A DNA stretch of 64,000 nucleotides from Streptomyces sp. B21-105 (GCF_036898465.1 NZ_JARUMJ010000001.1:186001-250000); one strand, 5' to 3'; positions 34,467 through 43,183 are shown, numbered from the stretch's first letter. Numbers and translations: made by a program. The notes: generated by a model not told the origin, from the sequence alone.

Positions 34467-35459
34467 ATGCCTGCACCAGCAGCGGTGGTAGCCGGACTCG
34501 GTACCTGCCTGCCGACCGAGGAGTTCGACAACGCCTGGCTGGCGGCCCGGCTGGACACCAGTGCCGAGTGGATCCGGACGCGCACCGGAATCGCGGCACG
34601 ACGCCGGGCGGCGCCCGACGTCTCCATGCGGGATCTCGCCTGCGAGGCCGGGGCCAACGCGCTGCGTTCGGCCGGACTGCGGGATGTCGGCGGTCTGATC
34701 CTCGCCACCACGACACCGGACCGTCCCTGCCCGGCCGCCGCCCCGGAGATCGCCCTGCGCCTCGGGCTCGGCCCGGTTCCCGCGTTCGACCTGTCCGCCG
34801 TCTGCACGGGGTTCCTCTACGCCGTGACGACGGCCGCGAGCATGATCACGGCCGGAATCGTGGACAGCGTCCTGGTCGTGGCGGCCGAGACCTACACCCG
34901 CGTCGTCGACCCGTCGGACCGCAGCACCGCCGTGATCTTCGGTGACGGCGCGGGCGCCGTGGTGCTGCGGCGCGGCTCGTCGCAGGAGCGGGGCGCGCTG
35001 CTCGCCTTCGACCTCGGCAGCGACGGGTCCGGCAAGGACCTGATCCACATCCCGGGCCCGCGCGAGCAGAGCGACGGTCCGCGCTGGTTCTCGATGGCCG
35101 GCCGGAAGGTGTACCTGCGGGCGGTCGAGCAGATGACGGCCTCGGCTCTGCGGGTGATGAAGGACTGTGCCTGGAGCCCGTCGGGCGTCGACGCCCTCGT
35201 ACCGCACCAGGCGAATGCGCGCATCATCCAGGCGATGGCGGAGCGGCTCGGCGTGCCGCCGGAGCGAGCGGTGTGCGCGCTGGGCCGCGTCGGCAACACG
35301 GCGGCCGCCTCCATCCCGCTGGCGCTCGCCGAGGCGCTGCGCACACATCAGCTCCAGGAGGGTGCCCGGACCGTGCTGACCGCCTTCGGCGGCGGACTGA
35401 CCTGGGCATCGACCGCACTGACCTGGCCGCGGCTCTCCGCCGTGAGTTCAGAGATCTGA
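34467..35459 (+). CDS. beta-ketoacyl-ACP synthase III (FabH-like)
   Basis: 330 residues of the thiolase fold. The catalytic triad is visible: Cys in DLSAVCTGF, His in PHQANARI and Asn in GRVGNTAAA. Such enzymes condense an acyl-CoA primer with malonyl-ACP. Located 20 bp after the P450 and just before an ACP and a FabF-like enzyme, it probably starts a dedicated short fatty acyl chain for the starter C domain of NRPS1. The arrangement FabH, ACP, FabF recalls the calcium-dependent antibiotic cluster of S. coelicolor, where these genes make the short acyl tail. The substrate here is not evident. An assignment to housekeeping FabH is unlikely given the location. Confidence 0.9.
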   Translation: MPAPAAVVAGLGTCLPTEEFDNAWLAARLDTSAEWIRTRTGIAARRRAAPDVSMRDLACEAGANALRSAGLRDVGGLILATTTPDRPCPAAAPEIALRLGLGPVPAFDLSAVCTGFLYAVTTAASMITAGIVDSVLVVAAETYTRVVDPSDRSTAVIFGDGAGAVVLRRGSSQERGALLAFDLGSDGSGKDLIHIPGPREQSDGPRWFSMAGRKVYLRAVEQMTASALRVMKDCAWSPSGVDALVPHQANARIIQAMAERLGVPPERAVCALGRVGNTAAASIPLALAEALRTHQLQEGARTVLTAFGGGLTWASTALTWPRLSAVSSEI

Positions 35460-35479
35460 GTGAGAGGAAGAAAACCCTG

Positions 35480-35716
35480 ATGATCGCCGACTACCTCGCC
35501 ACCATCCTCGGCACGGTCTACAAGGTCCCCGGAGTCATCGAGCCCACGATGTCGTTCCAGGATCTGGAGATCGATTCGCTGTCCCTTGCGGAGCTGGGCG
35601 CCCAGCTGGAGGACGACCTCGGCGTCACCGTCGAGGAGGAGAACCTCGCCCCCACGACCACGGTGGCCGAACTGGTCGAGCTGCTGGAGGCCCAGGGGGC
35701 GGTCGTCCCCGCATGA
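35480..35716 (+). CDS. acyl carrier protein
   Basis: 78 residues, typical ACP size. The sequence EIDSLSLAELGAQLE holds the phosphopantetheine serine (DSL) at about residue 35, followed by the acidic recognition helix II. The ATG at 35480 follows a GAGAGGAAG ribosome-binding site 20 bases after the KASIII stop. Its stop codon overlaps the start of the FabF-like gene (ATGA at 35713). It is the likely carrier for the dedicated acyl chain and a possible acyl donor to the starter C domain of NRPS1. The other carrier protein, at the left edge, could instead hold the chain during desaturation. Confidence 0.93.
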   Translation: MIADYLATILGTVYKVPGVIEPTMSFQDLEIDSLSLAELGAQLEDDLGVTVEEENLAPTTTVAELVELLEAQGAVVPA

Positions 35717-36951
35717 CCGGCTACGGATACCGGCGCCCGGACGTCGTCATCACCGGGATCGGCATGGTCACCCCGGCCGGGGCCGACACCACGACGGCGT
35801 GGAAGGCCACCTGCGCCGGGCTGCCCGCGGCCGCGGCCGATCCCCGGCTCGCGGGCTTGGCGGTCGATTTCAGCTGCCCCGTGACCGGGTTCGATCCGGA
35901 CGCGGTGCTGGGCACCGAGGCCCGTCGTATGGATCCCTTCACACAGTACGCCGTCGCCGCGGCCCGCGAGGCGGTCGCCGACGCGGCTCCGGGCGACGGC
36001 GACTGGGACCCGGCGCGGGTCGGGGTGGCCCTGGGCACCGCGGTCGGCGGACAGCGGACCTGGGAGGAGCAGGGGCGGCGGCTGGGCGAGCGGGGCCAGC
36101 GTGCCGTCAACCCGCTGACCGTCCCCAAGGCCATCGGCAACATCGCCGCGGGCTCCGTCGCCATGGACCTCGGTCTGCACGGTCCCTCGCTCGCCCTCTC
36201 CACCGCCTGCGCGGCCGGTACGACCGCCCTGGGCCTCGCCCTGGACCTGCTGCGCGCGGGCCGCTGCGACGTGGTGCTGGCCGGCGGGACCGAAGCCGCC
36301 GTGACGCCCCTCGTGTCCACCGCCTTCGACCGGCTCAAGGCGCTGTCCCGGCGGGTCGAGGACCCCTCCGGCGCGTCCCGGCCGTTCGACGAGCACCGTG
36401 ACGGCTTCGTGCTGGGCGAGGGCGCCGCCGTGCTCGTCCTGGAGCGCGCGGACGACGCGCGGGCCCGCGGCCGGCGTCCCTACGCGCGACTCCTGGGGCA
36501 CGGCGCCTCGTCGGACGCCTACCATCTCACCTCGCCCGATCCCGACGGGCGCGGTGCACGGCTCGCCCTGCGGCTGGCGCTCGAAGACGCGCGGGTCGGC
36601 GCCGGCGACGTCGAACTCGTCAACGCCCACGCGACCAGCACGCCCCAGGGCGACGCGGTCGAAGCGGGCCTGATCGAGGACGTCTTCGGCCGGGACACCG
36701 CGGTGACCTCGACCAAGGGGGTGACCGGGCACATGCTCGGTGCCGCGGGGGCCGTCGAGGCCGCGTTCACCGCCCTGTCGATCGAGCAGGGAGTGATCCC
36801 GCCCACCGCCAACTTCGGTGCGCCCGGCGCGGACATCGCCGGGATCGACATCGTCCACGGCACGTCCCGGCACGCCCCCGTATCCCTCGCCGTCAGCAAC
36901 TCCTTCGGCTTCGGCGGTCACAACGCGGTCGTGGTCCTCGGCAGCGTCTGA
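35713..36951 (+). CDS. beta-ketoacyl-ACP synthase II (FabF-like)
   Basis: 412 residues. The N-terminal VVITGIGMVTPAG, the nucleophile region STACAAGTTA, the first active-site histidine in NAHATSTPQGD, the lysine/histidine stretch STKGVTGHMLGAAG and the C-terminal SFGFGGHN are all present, so the Cys-His-His set is complete. It would elongate the primer made by the neighbouring KASIII on the shared ACP. Its start overlaps the ACP stop by four bases. A chain-length-factor type paralogue can be ruled out because the cysteine is kept. It is the last gene of the P450-fab operon and is convergent with the response regulator. Confidence 0.92.
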   Translation: MTGYGYRRPDVVITGIGMVTPAGADTTTAWKATCAGLPAAAADPRLAGLAVDFSCPVTGFDPDAVLGTEARRMDPFTQYAVAAAREAVADAAPGDGDWDPARVGVALGTAVGGQRTWEEQGRRLGERGQRAVNPLTVPKAIGNIAAGSVAMDLGLHGPSLALSTACAAGTTALGLALDLLRAGRCDVVLAGGTEAAVTPLVSTAFDRLKALSRRVEDPSGASRPFDEHRDGFVLGEGAAVLVLERADDARARGRRPYARLLGHGASSDAYHLTSPDPDGRGARLALRLALEDARVGAGDVELVNAHATSTPQGDAVEAGLIEDVFGRDTAVTSTKGVTGHMLGAAGAVEAAFTALSIEQGVIPPTANFGAPGADIAGIDIVHGTSRHAPVSLAVSNSFGFGGHNAVVVLGSV

Positions 36952-36954
36952 GGG

Positions 36955-36989
36955 GCGTCCGGCCGCGGCGTCAGTAGCCGGCCGGACGC
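36955..36989. terminator. hairpin between fabF-like gene and response regulator
   Basis: The perfect 10-bp stem GCGTCCGGCC/GGCCGGACGC with a 15-base loop spans the 19-bp gap and the last codons of the regulator gene, a plausible terminator for both convergent operons. Confidence 0.5.
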
Positions 36990-37642
36990 ACCAGGCCAGT
37001 CTCGTACGCGTGGATCGCGGCCTGCGTCCGGTCGCGCAGGTTCAGCTTGACCAGGATCCGGCTGACATGCGTCTTGACGGTCTGCTCCGCCACCACCAGC
37101 CGCTGCGCTATCTCCCCGTTCGCCAGGCCCTGCGCGATCAGTGACAGGACCTCCGTCTCACGCTCGGTCAGATTGCCGTTACGGCCCTTGAGCGGGGTGT
37201 GCGGAGAGTCGGTCACCCGGGAGAACTCGGCGATGAGGCGCTTGGTGATGTTCGGCGCGAGCAGGGCCTCGCCCGCCCCCACCACCCGTACGGCGTGGGC
37301 GAGTTCCGTGGCGGACGCGTCCTTCAGCAGGAATCCGGACGCGCCGGCGCGCAGCGCCTCGTACACGTACTCGTCGAGGTCGAACGTGGTCAGGACGAGG
37401 ACCTTGGTGGTGGCTGCCGGCGGCGCCGTGATGCGGCGCGTCGCCTCGATGCCGCCGAGGCCGGGCATCCGGATGTCCATCAGGACGACGTCGGGGTCCA
37501 GTTCGGCGACCTTGGTCACCGCGTCGTTACCGTCCACGGCTTGGCCGACGACTTCGATGCCGGGTTCGGCGTTGAGCAGCACCGTGAATCCCTGGCGGAC
37601 CATCATCTGGTCGTCGGCGATCAGCACGCGGATGGTCGTCAT
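36971..37642 (-). CDS. NarL/FixJ-family response regulator
   Basis: 223 residues. The receiver domain (about 1-120) begins VLIADDQMMVRQGF, with the acidic pocket and the phospho-acceptor aspartate in VVLMDIRMPG near residue 55; the switch and Lys region reads LVLTTF and FLLKDAS. The C-terminal LuxR-type helix-turn-helix is LTERETEVLSLIAQG followed by EQTVKTHVSRILVKL. The start was placed at the ATG at 37642 because it overlaps the kinase stop (ATGA), so kinase and regulator are coupled. Its position next to the lipopeptide cluster makes cluster regulation or an envelope-stress response possible, but nothing in the sequence proves it. Confidence 0.93.
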   Translation of the reverse strand: MTTIRVLIADDQMMVRQGFTVLLNAEPGIEVVGQAVDGNDAVTKVAELDPDVVLMDIRMPGLGGIEATRRITAPPAATTKVLVLTTFDLDEYVYEALRAGASGFLLKDASATELAHAVRVVGAGEALLAPNITKRLIAEFSRVTDSPHTPLKGRNGNLTERETEVLSLIAQGLANGEIAQRLVVAEQTVKTHVSRILVKLNLRDRTQAAIHAYETGLVRPAGY

Positions 37643-38946
37643 GCGGTGTCCTCCACAAGGTCGGCCTGTTGAGCGGGGAGCTTCGTGGGCAGCTCCGCGA
37701 TCACTTCGTACCCCCCGTCGGGGGTGGCGCCGAAAGCGAGCGTGCCGCCCAGCATCGCGGTGCGCTCGCGCATGCCCAGCAGACCGTGACCGGCGCCCGG
37801 CGAGGGCGGGGTGTGCCGGTCCGGTGCGGTGTTGGCGACCCTGATCGTGACGGCGGTCGGCCGGTGGTCGATCTCCACGCGTACCTCCGCTCCCGGCGCG
37901 TGCCGCATCGCGTTGCTCAGTGCCTCCTGGATGATACGGAATGCCGAGAGCTCGATGCTCGAGGTCAGGCGGGCCCGCTCGCCCGTGGTGTGCGTGGTGA
38001 CGGTGAGACCGGCGCCGCGCACGTTGCCGACGAGCTCGTCCAGCCGGTCGAGGGTGGGCTGCGGGGCGTGCCGCTCGTTCTCCGGTACGGGGTGCTCGGA
38101 GCGCAGTACGCCGAGCACCTGACGCAGTTCGGTCAGCGCCTCCTTGGCGTTCTCCCGGATGCTCGCCAGGTTCTCCTTCAGCTCGTCGGAGGGGTTCTCG
38201 ACCAGGTGCGGGGCGACCTGCGCCTGGATGGAGATGACCGACATGTGGTGGGCGACCACGTCGTGCAGCTCGCGGGCGATCCGGTTGCGCTCCTCCAGGA
38301 GCGTGCGCCGGGCCCGCTCCTCGGCGGTGAGTTCCTCCATCTCGACCAGTTGGGAGCGGGCCACCTGGCGGCCGCGCAGCGAGGCGCCGACGACCGTGGC
38401 GATCACGGGGACCGCGGCGGCGAGGGGGGCTCGATCGCCGTGGCCGGTGGCGAACGCGAAGGCCAGACCCGGCACCGCGCCGATCACCAGCGACTCGACC
38501 GCGGTTCTGGGACGGGCCCGCAACGCGACGAGGAACAGCACCCATGCCTGGAGGACGAGTTCGGAGCCGGTCCAAGGGAACTTTCTGCCGCCGACCGTGT
38601 CGGCCAGCTCGAACCACGCGACCAGAAGCGCCAGCTGAATCATCGTCGCCCCCCACCAGGCGGGGATCGGGCGGTACAGCGCGACGACGAGCACCGACGC
38701 CTGGGCCACGGCGAGCACGTAGCCGAGTTCGCCCAACTGGTAGGCCCAGGCGTACTTGTTGCCGTTGGACGCGACGATGACCGCGCCCAGCAGCACCGCC
38801 ACGGTCACCGCGAGTCCCCGCGGCCAACGCGGACCCCCGGCTGCGGGCCTCAGCTCGGCGGTCCCCGTCCAAAGGTCCTCCTGCAGTGCGCGCGGCAGCG
38901 CCCGCAGGCCCGCCGCGAACCGCTCTGCCCTGTCCGACGTCGTCAT
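37639..38946 (-). CDS. sensor histidine kinase (HisKA_3 type)
   Basis: 435 residues from the ATG at 38946. The N-terminal third carries several hydrophobic segments (about residues 35-190) compatible with five or so membrane helices and no large extracellular domain. Then comes a short coiled coil (ELTAEERARRTLLEERN) and the dimerisation helix with the phospho-acceptor histidine in RIARELHDVVAHHMS. The ATPase domain has the N-box QEALSNAMRHAP and the G-box GAGHGLLGMRER. This intramembrane-sensing layout is common among kinases that respond to membrane or envelope stress. It overlaps the regulator gene and lies 40 bp after an acyltransferase gene, so all may be one transcript. Confidence 0.92.
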   Translation of the reverse strand: MTTSDRAERFAAGLRALPRALQEDLWTGTAELRPAAGGPRWPRGLAVTVAVLLGAVIVASNGNKYAWAYQLGELGYVLAVAQASVLVVALYRPIPAWWGATMIQLALLVAWFELADTVGGRKFPWTGSELVLQAWVLFLVALRARPRTAVESLVIGAVPGLAFAFATGHGDRAPLAAAVPVIATVVGASLRGRQVARSQLVEMEELTAEERARRTLLEERNRIARELHDVVAHHMSVISIQAQVAPHLVENPSDELKENLASIRENAKEALTELRQVLGVLRSEHPVPENERHAPQPTLDRLDELVGNVRGAGLTVTTHTTGERARLTSSIELSAFRIIQEALSNAMRHAPGAEVRVEIDHRPTAVTIRVANTAPDRHTPPSPGAGHGLLGMRERTAMLGGTLAFGATPDGGYEVIAELPTKLPAQQADLVEDTA

Positions 38947-38986
38947 GCGGGACACAGTAGGGCGTGTCTCCTCAAGTCGTTTCTCC

Positions 38987-40201
38987 TCAGGGGGTGTCCG
39001 GCGAAGGGCGCCGGACTCCCGATGCTCCCTGGGCACGCCGTGCGAGCTTCGCCGGGTCCGGACGTCCCTCGCGAACGATCCGGCCGCTCTGCCGTGTCTT
39101 TGCGGGCCGGCCTCGTTCGTACGTGTGGAACGCGGCGACGCAGACCGCCAGCGCCACGGCGAAGGCGGGCAGCCAGGCAAGCCTCGCGAGCACCCAGCCG
39201 CCGCCGTCCGGCACCGTGTGCAGTCCCGGCAGCGCCTCGGCCGCCTGGGCGCCGATCGCCGTCACCAGTAGCATCGCGGTCTGGTGCCAGAGGAAGACGG
39301 TCATGGCGCAGAGGTTCACGCCCGCCACCGCTGCCCAGGCGGCGGGCCGCTCCAGCACCCGCCGCAGCGGGCCGAGCAGCAGCAGGGCCGCACCGCACTG
39401 GGCGATGCCGAACGTGACCGCCGCCAGGTTGGGCGGGTCGAGATTGGAGATCTCCGTCCCGGGCACGCCGACCATGGAGGCGGGGTAGCCGGCCCACAGG
39501 ATCAGCCCGGCGGCGGTGACGGCCCCGCCGAGCAGCAGCGACCAGCGCGTCGCGCGGCTGCGCAGACCGCCCCGGGACCAGGCCGCGCCGAGGCAGTACG
39601 GGACCAGCCAGCCGGCCACCACGTTGACCGAGGAGAGCCAGGCCGGGCCCGCCAGCCCGAACCGGATCACGTCGATGTGCAGCACGACGGCGAGCGGCCA
39701 GAGCGGATGAAGCTTGGCCACCAGCGGGGTCATCGCCGTGAGCGCCGCGAACACCAGCAGGAACCAGAGCGGCGACCACACGAGCTTGCACAGTGCGCGC
39801 ACCGTCTTCTCGTCCACTCCGGCGGCGAGCATCGCGACCGCCGCCACGGCCCACACCGCCAGCACGACGGCGACCGGCCGGAACAGCCTGATCATGCGGG
39901 CGCCGACCCACTCCCGGTATGTCGTGCCGCGCGCTTGAGCGCAGGCGTACCCCCTCGCCCCCACCATTCCACCCACCAGGAAGAACACCGCGAGCGTCTG
40001 GAACACCCAGGAGATGGGGGCGAGGTAGGGCATGAACGTGAGCGGACTGGCGCCCCGCAGGGTGCCGCTGTCCTCGATCAGGGCGGTCACAAGCCAGTGG
40101 CCGAGGACCACGCCCACGATGGCGAACGCGCGCAGGGCGTCGACAGCGCGGTCGCGGTCGGGAGGAGTCGAGGATTCGACGCGCCGGACGAAGTCACGCA
40201 T
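38987..40201 (-). CDS. membrane acyltransferase family 3 protein
   Basis: 404 residues with about ten hydrophobic helices. The N-terminal RDRAVDALRAFAIVGVVLGH is the family signature: an arginine, then a membrane helix ending in the conserved histidine. Such enzymes move acyl groups onto sugars, peptides or cell-wall components across the membrane. The start overlaps the end of the DUF1023 hydrolase by eight bases. The acceptor is unknown. A role in acylating the lipopeptide or the producer's own envelope is speculation based only on neighbourhood. Confidence 0.85.
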   Translation of the reverse strand: MRDFVRRVESSTPPDRDRAVDALRAFAIVGVVLGHWLVTALIEDSGTLRGASPLTFMPYLAPISWVFQTLAVFFLVGGMVGARGYACAQARGTTYREWVGARMIRLFRPVAVVLAVWAVAAVAMLAAGVDEKTVRALCKLVWSPLWFLLVFAALTAMTPLVAKLHPLWPLAVVLHIDVIRFGLAGPAWLSSVNVVAGWLVPYCLGAAWSRGGLRSRATRWSLLLGGAVTAAGLILWAGYPASMVGVPGTEISNLDPPNLAAVTFGIAQCGAALLLLGPLRRVLERPAAWAAVAGVNLCAMTVFLWHQTAMLLVTAIGAQAAEALPGLHTVPDGGGWVLARLAWLPAFAVALAVCVAAFHTYERGRPAKTRQSGRIVREGRPDPAKLARRAQGASGVRRPSPDTP

Positions 40202-41195
40202 GACGGCCTCCCGAAGTGCTTTCGGACGGGTCTTCAGGGTCTTGTCCGCAGACGATCCGAGCGATGTTCTTCAGCGGTACGGAGCCTGGCTTCAGGTAGT
40301 CGCTGTGCCCGCCGTCGCCCGCCGGGAACCGCTTGGCGCCGAACTCCTCCGACACCGGATCGGTCCCGAACCCGATCTCGGTGACGAGCAACGGGACCCT
40401 CAGGTGCGGCACATCGGCGACCCAGTCGCCGGAGCTGCGGCCCGTCCAGACGGTGGCCCGGGTCTTCAGCGCGGCGGCGTTGTCGTAGCCGGTGCCGGGG
40501 CTGCCGTACAGGACGACATCGGCGAGCCCCGGGGTGGAGGCGGCGCGGGCGCAGACGACGGTGCCGTAGGAGTGGCAGACGAGGGAGGTCCGGGCAGCGG
40601 GCTTGAGCATCTCCAACTCATCGAGGAACCGACGCAGTTCATGAGCGGCGCCGTCGGCACGCCCCGAGGTCACCGCCGCCAGGCTGACCGTGGACGGCGT
40701 TTCGTAGCCGAGCCAGGCGACGACTGCGGACCGGTCGCCCAGTTCCTTGTGCAGCGCTCTCGCGCCGCCCAGTAAGCGCCAGTAGTTGTCGACGAGCACG
40801 CCGGCGCCCGGCACCACCACGGCGATCCGTTCGGCGCGGGCGAGGTCTCCGACGACCTCGACGGTCCGGCCTCCCTCGCGGCCGTCGAAGGACAGGAAGT
40901 GGCGTGCCGGCCGCCCCATGACGCGCAGGGCGTCGGCCCGCTTGCGATCGCCGTGGGCGGCGGCCATGCGCCCGGCCGCCCCGATGTCACGGCGCGACGC
41001 GGCGTACCGCTCGGCGAGCGCGGCCGGAGTGGCGGCCGCCGGCAGTCCGGTGACCGTCGGTGCGGGCGCCGGGACCTGCGCGGGGCTCGCCGCACCCGAT
41101 ACCGGCACGGCCACCGAGGCGGCGACCAGGGTGGCGTACAGGGCGCGGCGCAGACGGCCTCTGCGGGTACGGCCTCTGCGGGTACGGAGCGCCAT
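40194..41195 (-). CDS. secreted alpha/beta hydrolase, DUF1023 type
   Basis: 333 residues from the ATG at 41195, chosen for the GGAAGGAAG ribosome-binding site. The N-terminus is arginine-rich (RTRRGRLRR) followed by a hydrophobic core and a small-residue stretch ending near PVSGAASPA, a signal peptide of Sec or possibly Tat type. The alpha/beta hydrolase nucleophile elbow reads CHSYGT, with serine as nucleophile; the late histidine is probably in GDGGHSDY. Actinobacterial members are extracytoplasmic and of unknown substrate. It overlaps the acyltransferase gene, and a hydrolase/acyltransferase pair beside a sensor system hints at envelope lipid or peptide modification. Confidence 0.85.
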   Translation of the reverse strand: MALRTRRGRTRRGRLRRALYATLVAASVAVPVSGAASPAQVPAPAPTVTGLPAAATPAALAERYAASRRDIGAAGRMAAAHGDRKRADALRVMGRPARHFLSFDGREGGRTVEVVGDLARAERIAVVVPGAGVLVDNYWRLLGGARALHKELGDRSAVVAWLGYETPSTVSLAAVTSGRADGAAHELRRFLDELEMLKPAARTSLVCHSYGTVVCARAASTPGLADVVLYGSPGTGYDNAAALKTRATVWTGRSSGDWVADVPHLRVPLLVTEIGFGTDPVSEEFGAKRFPAGDGGHSDYLKPGSVPLKNIARIVCGQDPEDPSESTSGGRHA

Positions 41196-41713
41196 GGCAG
41201 ACGTACTTCCTTCCGTGCCGGATGCCTGTCGTGCTTGCGGCACCGAAGCTACGGCTCGCGCCTTGCGACCCGCGTCCCGCCAGGGAGTGAACCGTCCTTG
41301 TAGCTCTGAAGTACTACGGGTAGGGGGTGTGGTGGCGTCCTGTCGGGGCCAACCCCCGGTGCCAGAAGGACGGTTCGTTTCCCTTACCCGCGAACTGGGC
41401 ATCACAGTGCGGGGTTTGGACCGGCGACGCTCACCTCGCGCCACCACCGCGCAGCAGGTCCTCGATCGAAGCCGTACCGCGGCGCCGTCCAGCGCCGCGC
41501 GAGCGCCACCGCCACCGCCACCCGCGCAGCGGTCACCACTGCGTGCACGCCGGCCGCCCGCCCGAGCTGCTGTGGCGCCCGGGGCGGACGCGGGTAGGTC
41601 GGGCCGGGTGGGCCCGGGTGACTCGGAAGAGTTTTACCTACCGCGAGGGAACGTTTCGCAGGGACGGCTGCTCTGAAGGGCGACAGATTCCCGAAGTCAC
41701 CGCAGGAGGACCC
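41196..41713. other. gene-free divergent interval
   Basis: 518 bases between the DUF1023 hydrolase (minus) and the DUF3995 gene (plus). It must hold both promoters. I see no convincing gene, repeat or RNA structure in it. Confidence 0.5.
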
Positions 41714-42151
41714 ATGTCGCGTCCGACCGATGCTCTCGCCCCCACCCGCGCCGCCGCGCTCGTCGCCTCGGTGCTCACCCTGGACGCCCTGCTCCACCTG
41801 TACTGGACGACGGGCGCCACCTGGCCCGCGGCCGACGACGGGAGCCTGGCCCAAGCGGTTCTGGGCACGGACGTACCGTTCACACCGCCGGTCCTGCTCC
41901 CACTCGCCGGCCTCCTCCTCACTGCCTCCGCCTTCGTGCTCGCCCACTCACGCCGCCCCCGCCACCTGATCCTGCGTCTGGGCACCCTGGGCGTGGCCGC
42001 GGGCCTTACGCTGCGCGCCCTCGCGGGAACCTACTGGCTGTTCGCCAAAGAGACAGGCACCCCCTTCTACTTTCTCAACCTCGCGCTCTACACCCCGCTG
42101 TGCGCAATCCTGGCCGTCGCCACCTGGCGCGTGGCGCGATGCAAAGGATGA
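41714..42151 (+). CDS. DUF3995 membrane protein
   Basis: 145 residues. The start at 41714 follows AGGAGGA. Four hydrophobic segments are visible (around residues 12-30, 55-72, 85-100 and 118-138), with the small conserved bits LLHLYW near the beginning and LRALAGTYW later, as in small integral membrane proteins of the DUF3995 family. Function is unknown. Its stop overlaps the ATG of the sigma factor gene (ATGA at 42148), so it heads a three-gene coupled operon with the sigma factor and the SRPBCC protein. It could be a membrane partner or simply a regulated passenger. Confidence 0.75.
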   Translation: MSRPTDALAPTRAAALVASVLTLDALLHLYWTTGATWPAADDGSLAQAVLGTDVPFTPPVLLPLAGLLLTASAFVLAHSRRPRHLILRLGTLGVAAGLTLRALAGTYWLFAKETGTPFYFLNLALYTPLCAILAVATWRVARCKG

Positions 42152-42669
42152 GACCTGTGCCCGATGAGCGACGCGACGAGCAGACGGTCAAGCTCGTGCG
42201 AGCCGCCCAGCGCGGCGACACCCTCGCCATGGCCGAACTCCTGGACCACCTCGCGCCGTACGTGGGCCGCATCTGCGCGCCCATCGCCCTGGACCAGGGC
42301 GCGGACGCGGCGCAGGAGACCCTGGTGGCGGTCTTCACGTCACTGCGCACCCTGAAGAACCCGGCCGCCCTGCACGGCTGGGTCCGTGCCATCGCCGTGC
42401 GCGAAGCGGTCCGCACCGCGCATCGCGCCGCACGCACCGTACCGGCCGATCTCAGCGCGCTCCCGGCCCGCGGCGACCCCCAACTCGGCGCCGACATCAG
42501 GGACGTACTGGAGCGGCTCTCCCCCGAACACCGCGCCGTGCTGACGCTGCGCGACGTGGAGGGCCTGGACGAGCGCACGGCCGCGTCTTTGCTCGGTGTA
42601 CGCACGGGCACCGTCAAGTCTCGGCTGCACCGGGCCCGCGACACCTTCCGGAAGGCGTGGACGTCATGA
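42148..42669 (+). CDS. ECF-type RNA polymerase sigma factor
   Basis: 173 residues if it starts at the ATG overlapping the upstream stop; a GTG at 42157 has better spacing to AAAGGA and is an equally good start. Region 2 (about residues 15-85) includes LVRAAQRGD and DAAQETLVAVFTSL; region 4 (about 115-170) includes LSPEHRAVLTLRDVEG and the helix-turn-helix TAASLLGVRTGTVKSRLHRA. No C-terminal SnoaL-like extension is present. No anti-sigma factor follows; the next gene, overlapping by four bases, encodes an SRPBCC-fold protein, and the gene before is a small membrane protein. Confidence 0.9.
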   Translation: MRPVPDERRDEQTVKLVRAAQRGDTLAMAELLDHLAPYVGRICAPIALDQGADAAQETLVAVFTSLRTLKNPAALHGWVRAIAVREAVRTAHRAARTVPADLSALPARGDPQLGADIRDVLERLSPEHRAVLTLRDVEGLDERTAASLLGVRTGTVKSRLHRARDTFRKAWTS

Positions 42670-43130
42670 ACGAGCTCTGGCCCACCACCGACCTCGACCC
42701 GGTACGCCGCCTGCACGCCCTGGCCGCCGGCATCAGCGGCGCCCGCGTGACCGAGACGCATGTCGACGCGCCCTTCGAGCAGGTCTGGACCCTGCTGGGC
42801 GACCTCGAGGGCGGGTTCGGGCAGGTGGTGACCGACATGGAGCGACTGTGCGTCGTTCGCCGTCAGGGCGAGCGCGTCGAGGCCCTCGCCCGCAGCAGAT
42901 ACGGAATGCGCGCCCGCCTCCTCGGGGTTCAGCGGCCGGGCTGGTGCTGGCTGCAGAGCCGGTTCCTGCTGATCGGCGTGGCCGCGACACCCGAAGGCCC
43001 GGGCACGCGGGTGGCGTTCACCGGAGGCGTGCGACTGCCGTCCCGCGCCGCCCTGATCCCCTGGGGCGTAAGCCGAGAGGGCAGCCGCAGCGTGGAGAAC
43101 CTGACAGCCCTGCTACAGGCCCGACGCTGA
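42666..43130 (+). CDS. SRPBCC-fold protein
   Basis: 154 residues, starting at the ATG that overlaps the sigma factor stop (ATGA). The N-terminal half, VTETHVDAPFEQVWTLLGD, is the typical strand-helix opening of polyketide cyclase/START-like ligand-binding proteins. The family binds hydrophobic ligands or acts enzymatically, and nothing here fixes the activity. Because it is translationally coupled to an ECF sigma factor lacking an obvious anti-sigma factor, a regulatory or target-gene role for that sigma factor can be proposed but not shown. Confidence 0.75.
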   Translation: MNELWPTTDLDPVRRLHALAAGISGARVTETHVDAPFEQVWTLLGDLEGGFGQVVTDMERLCVVRRQGERVEALARSRYGMRARLLGVQRPGWCWLQSRFLLIGVAATPEGPGTRVAFTGGVRLPSRAALIPWGVSREGSRSVENLTALLQARR

Positions 43131-43155
43131 GCGGAAGGACGCACTCGACTGCCCA

Positions 43156-43183
43156 GCCGGCCGCTGTCCGCACAGCGGCCGGC
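43156..43183. terminator. hairpin between convergent SRPBCC and SDR genes
   Basis: Perfect 12-bp stem GCCGGCCGCTGT/ACAGCGGCCGGC with a 4-base loop, 25 bases after the SRPBCC stop. Confidence 0.7.

Noticed and set aside
41327-41713. N-terminal extension of the DUF3995 gene to 41327
   Set aside because: The extra residues are low-complexity and Arg/Pro-rich; a perfect AGGAGGA precedes 41714.
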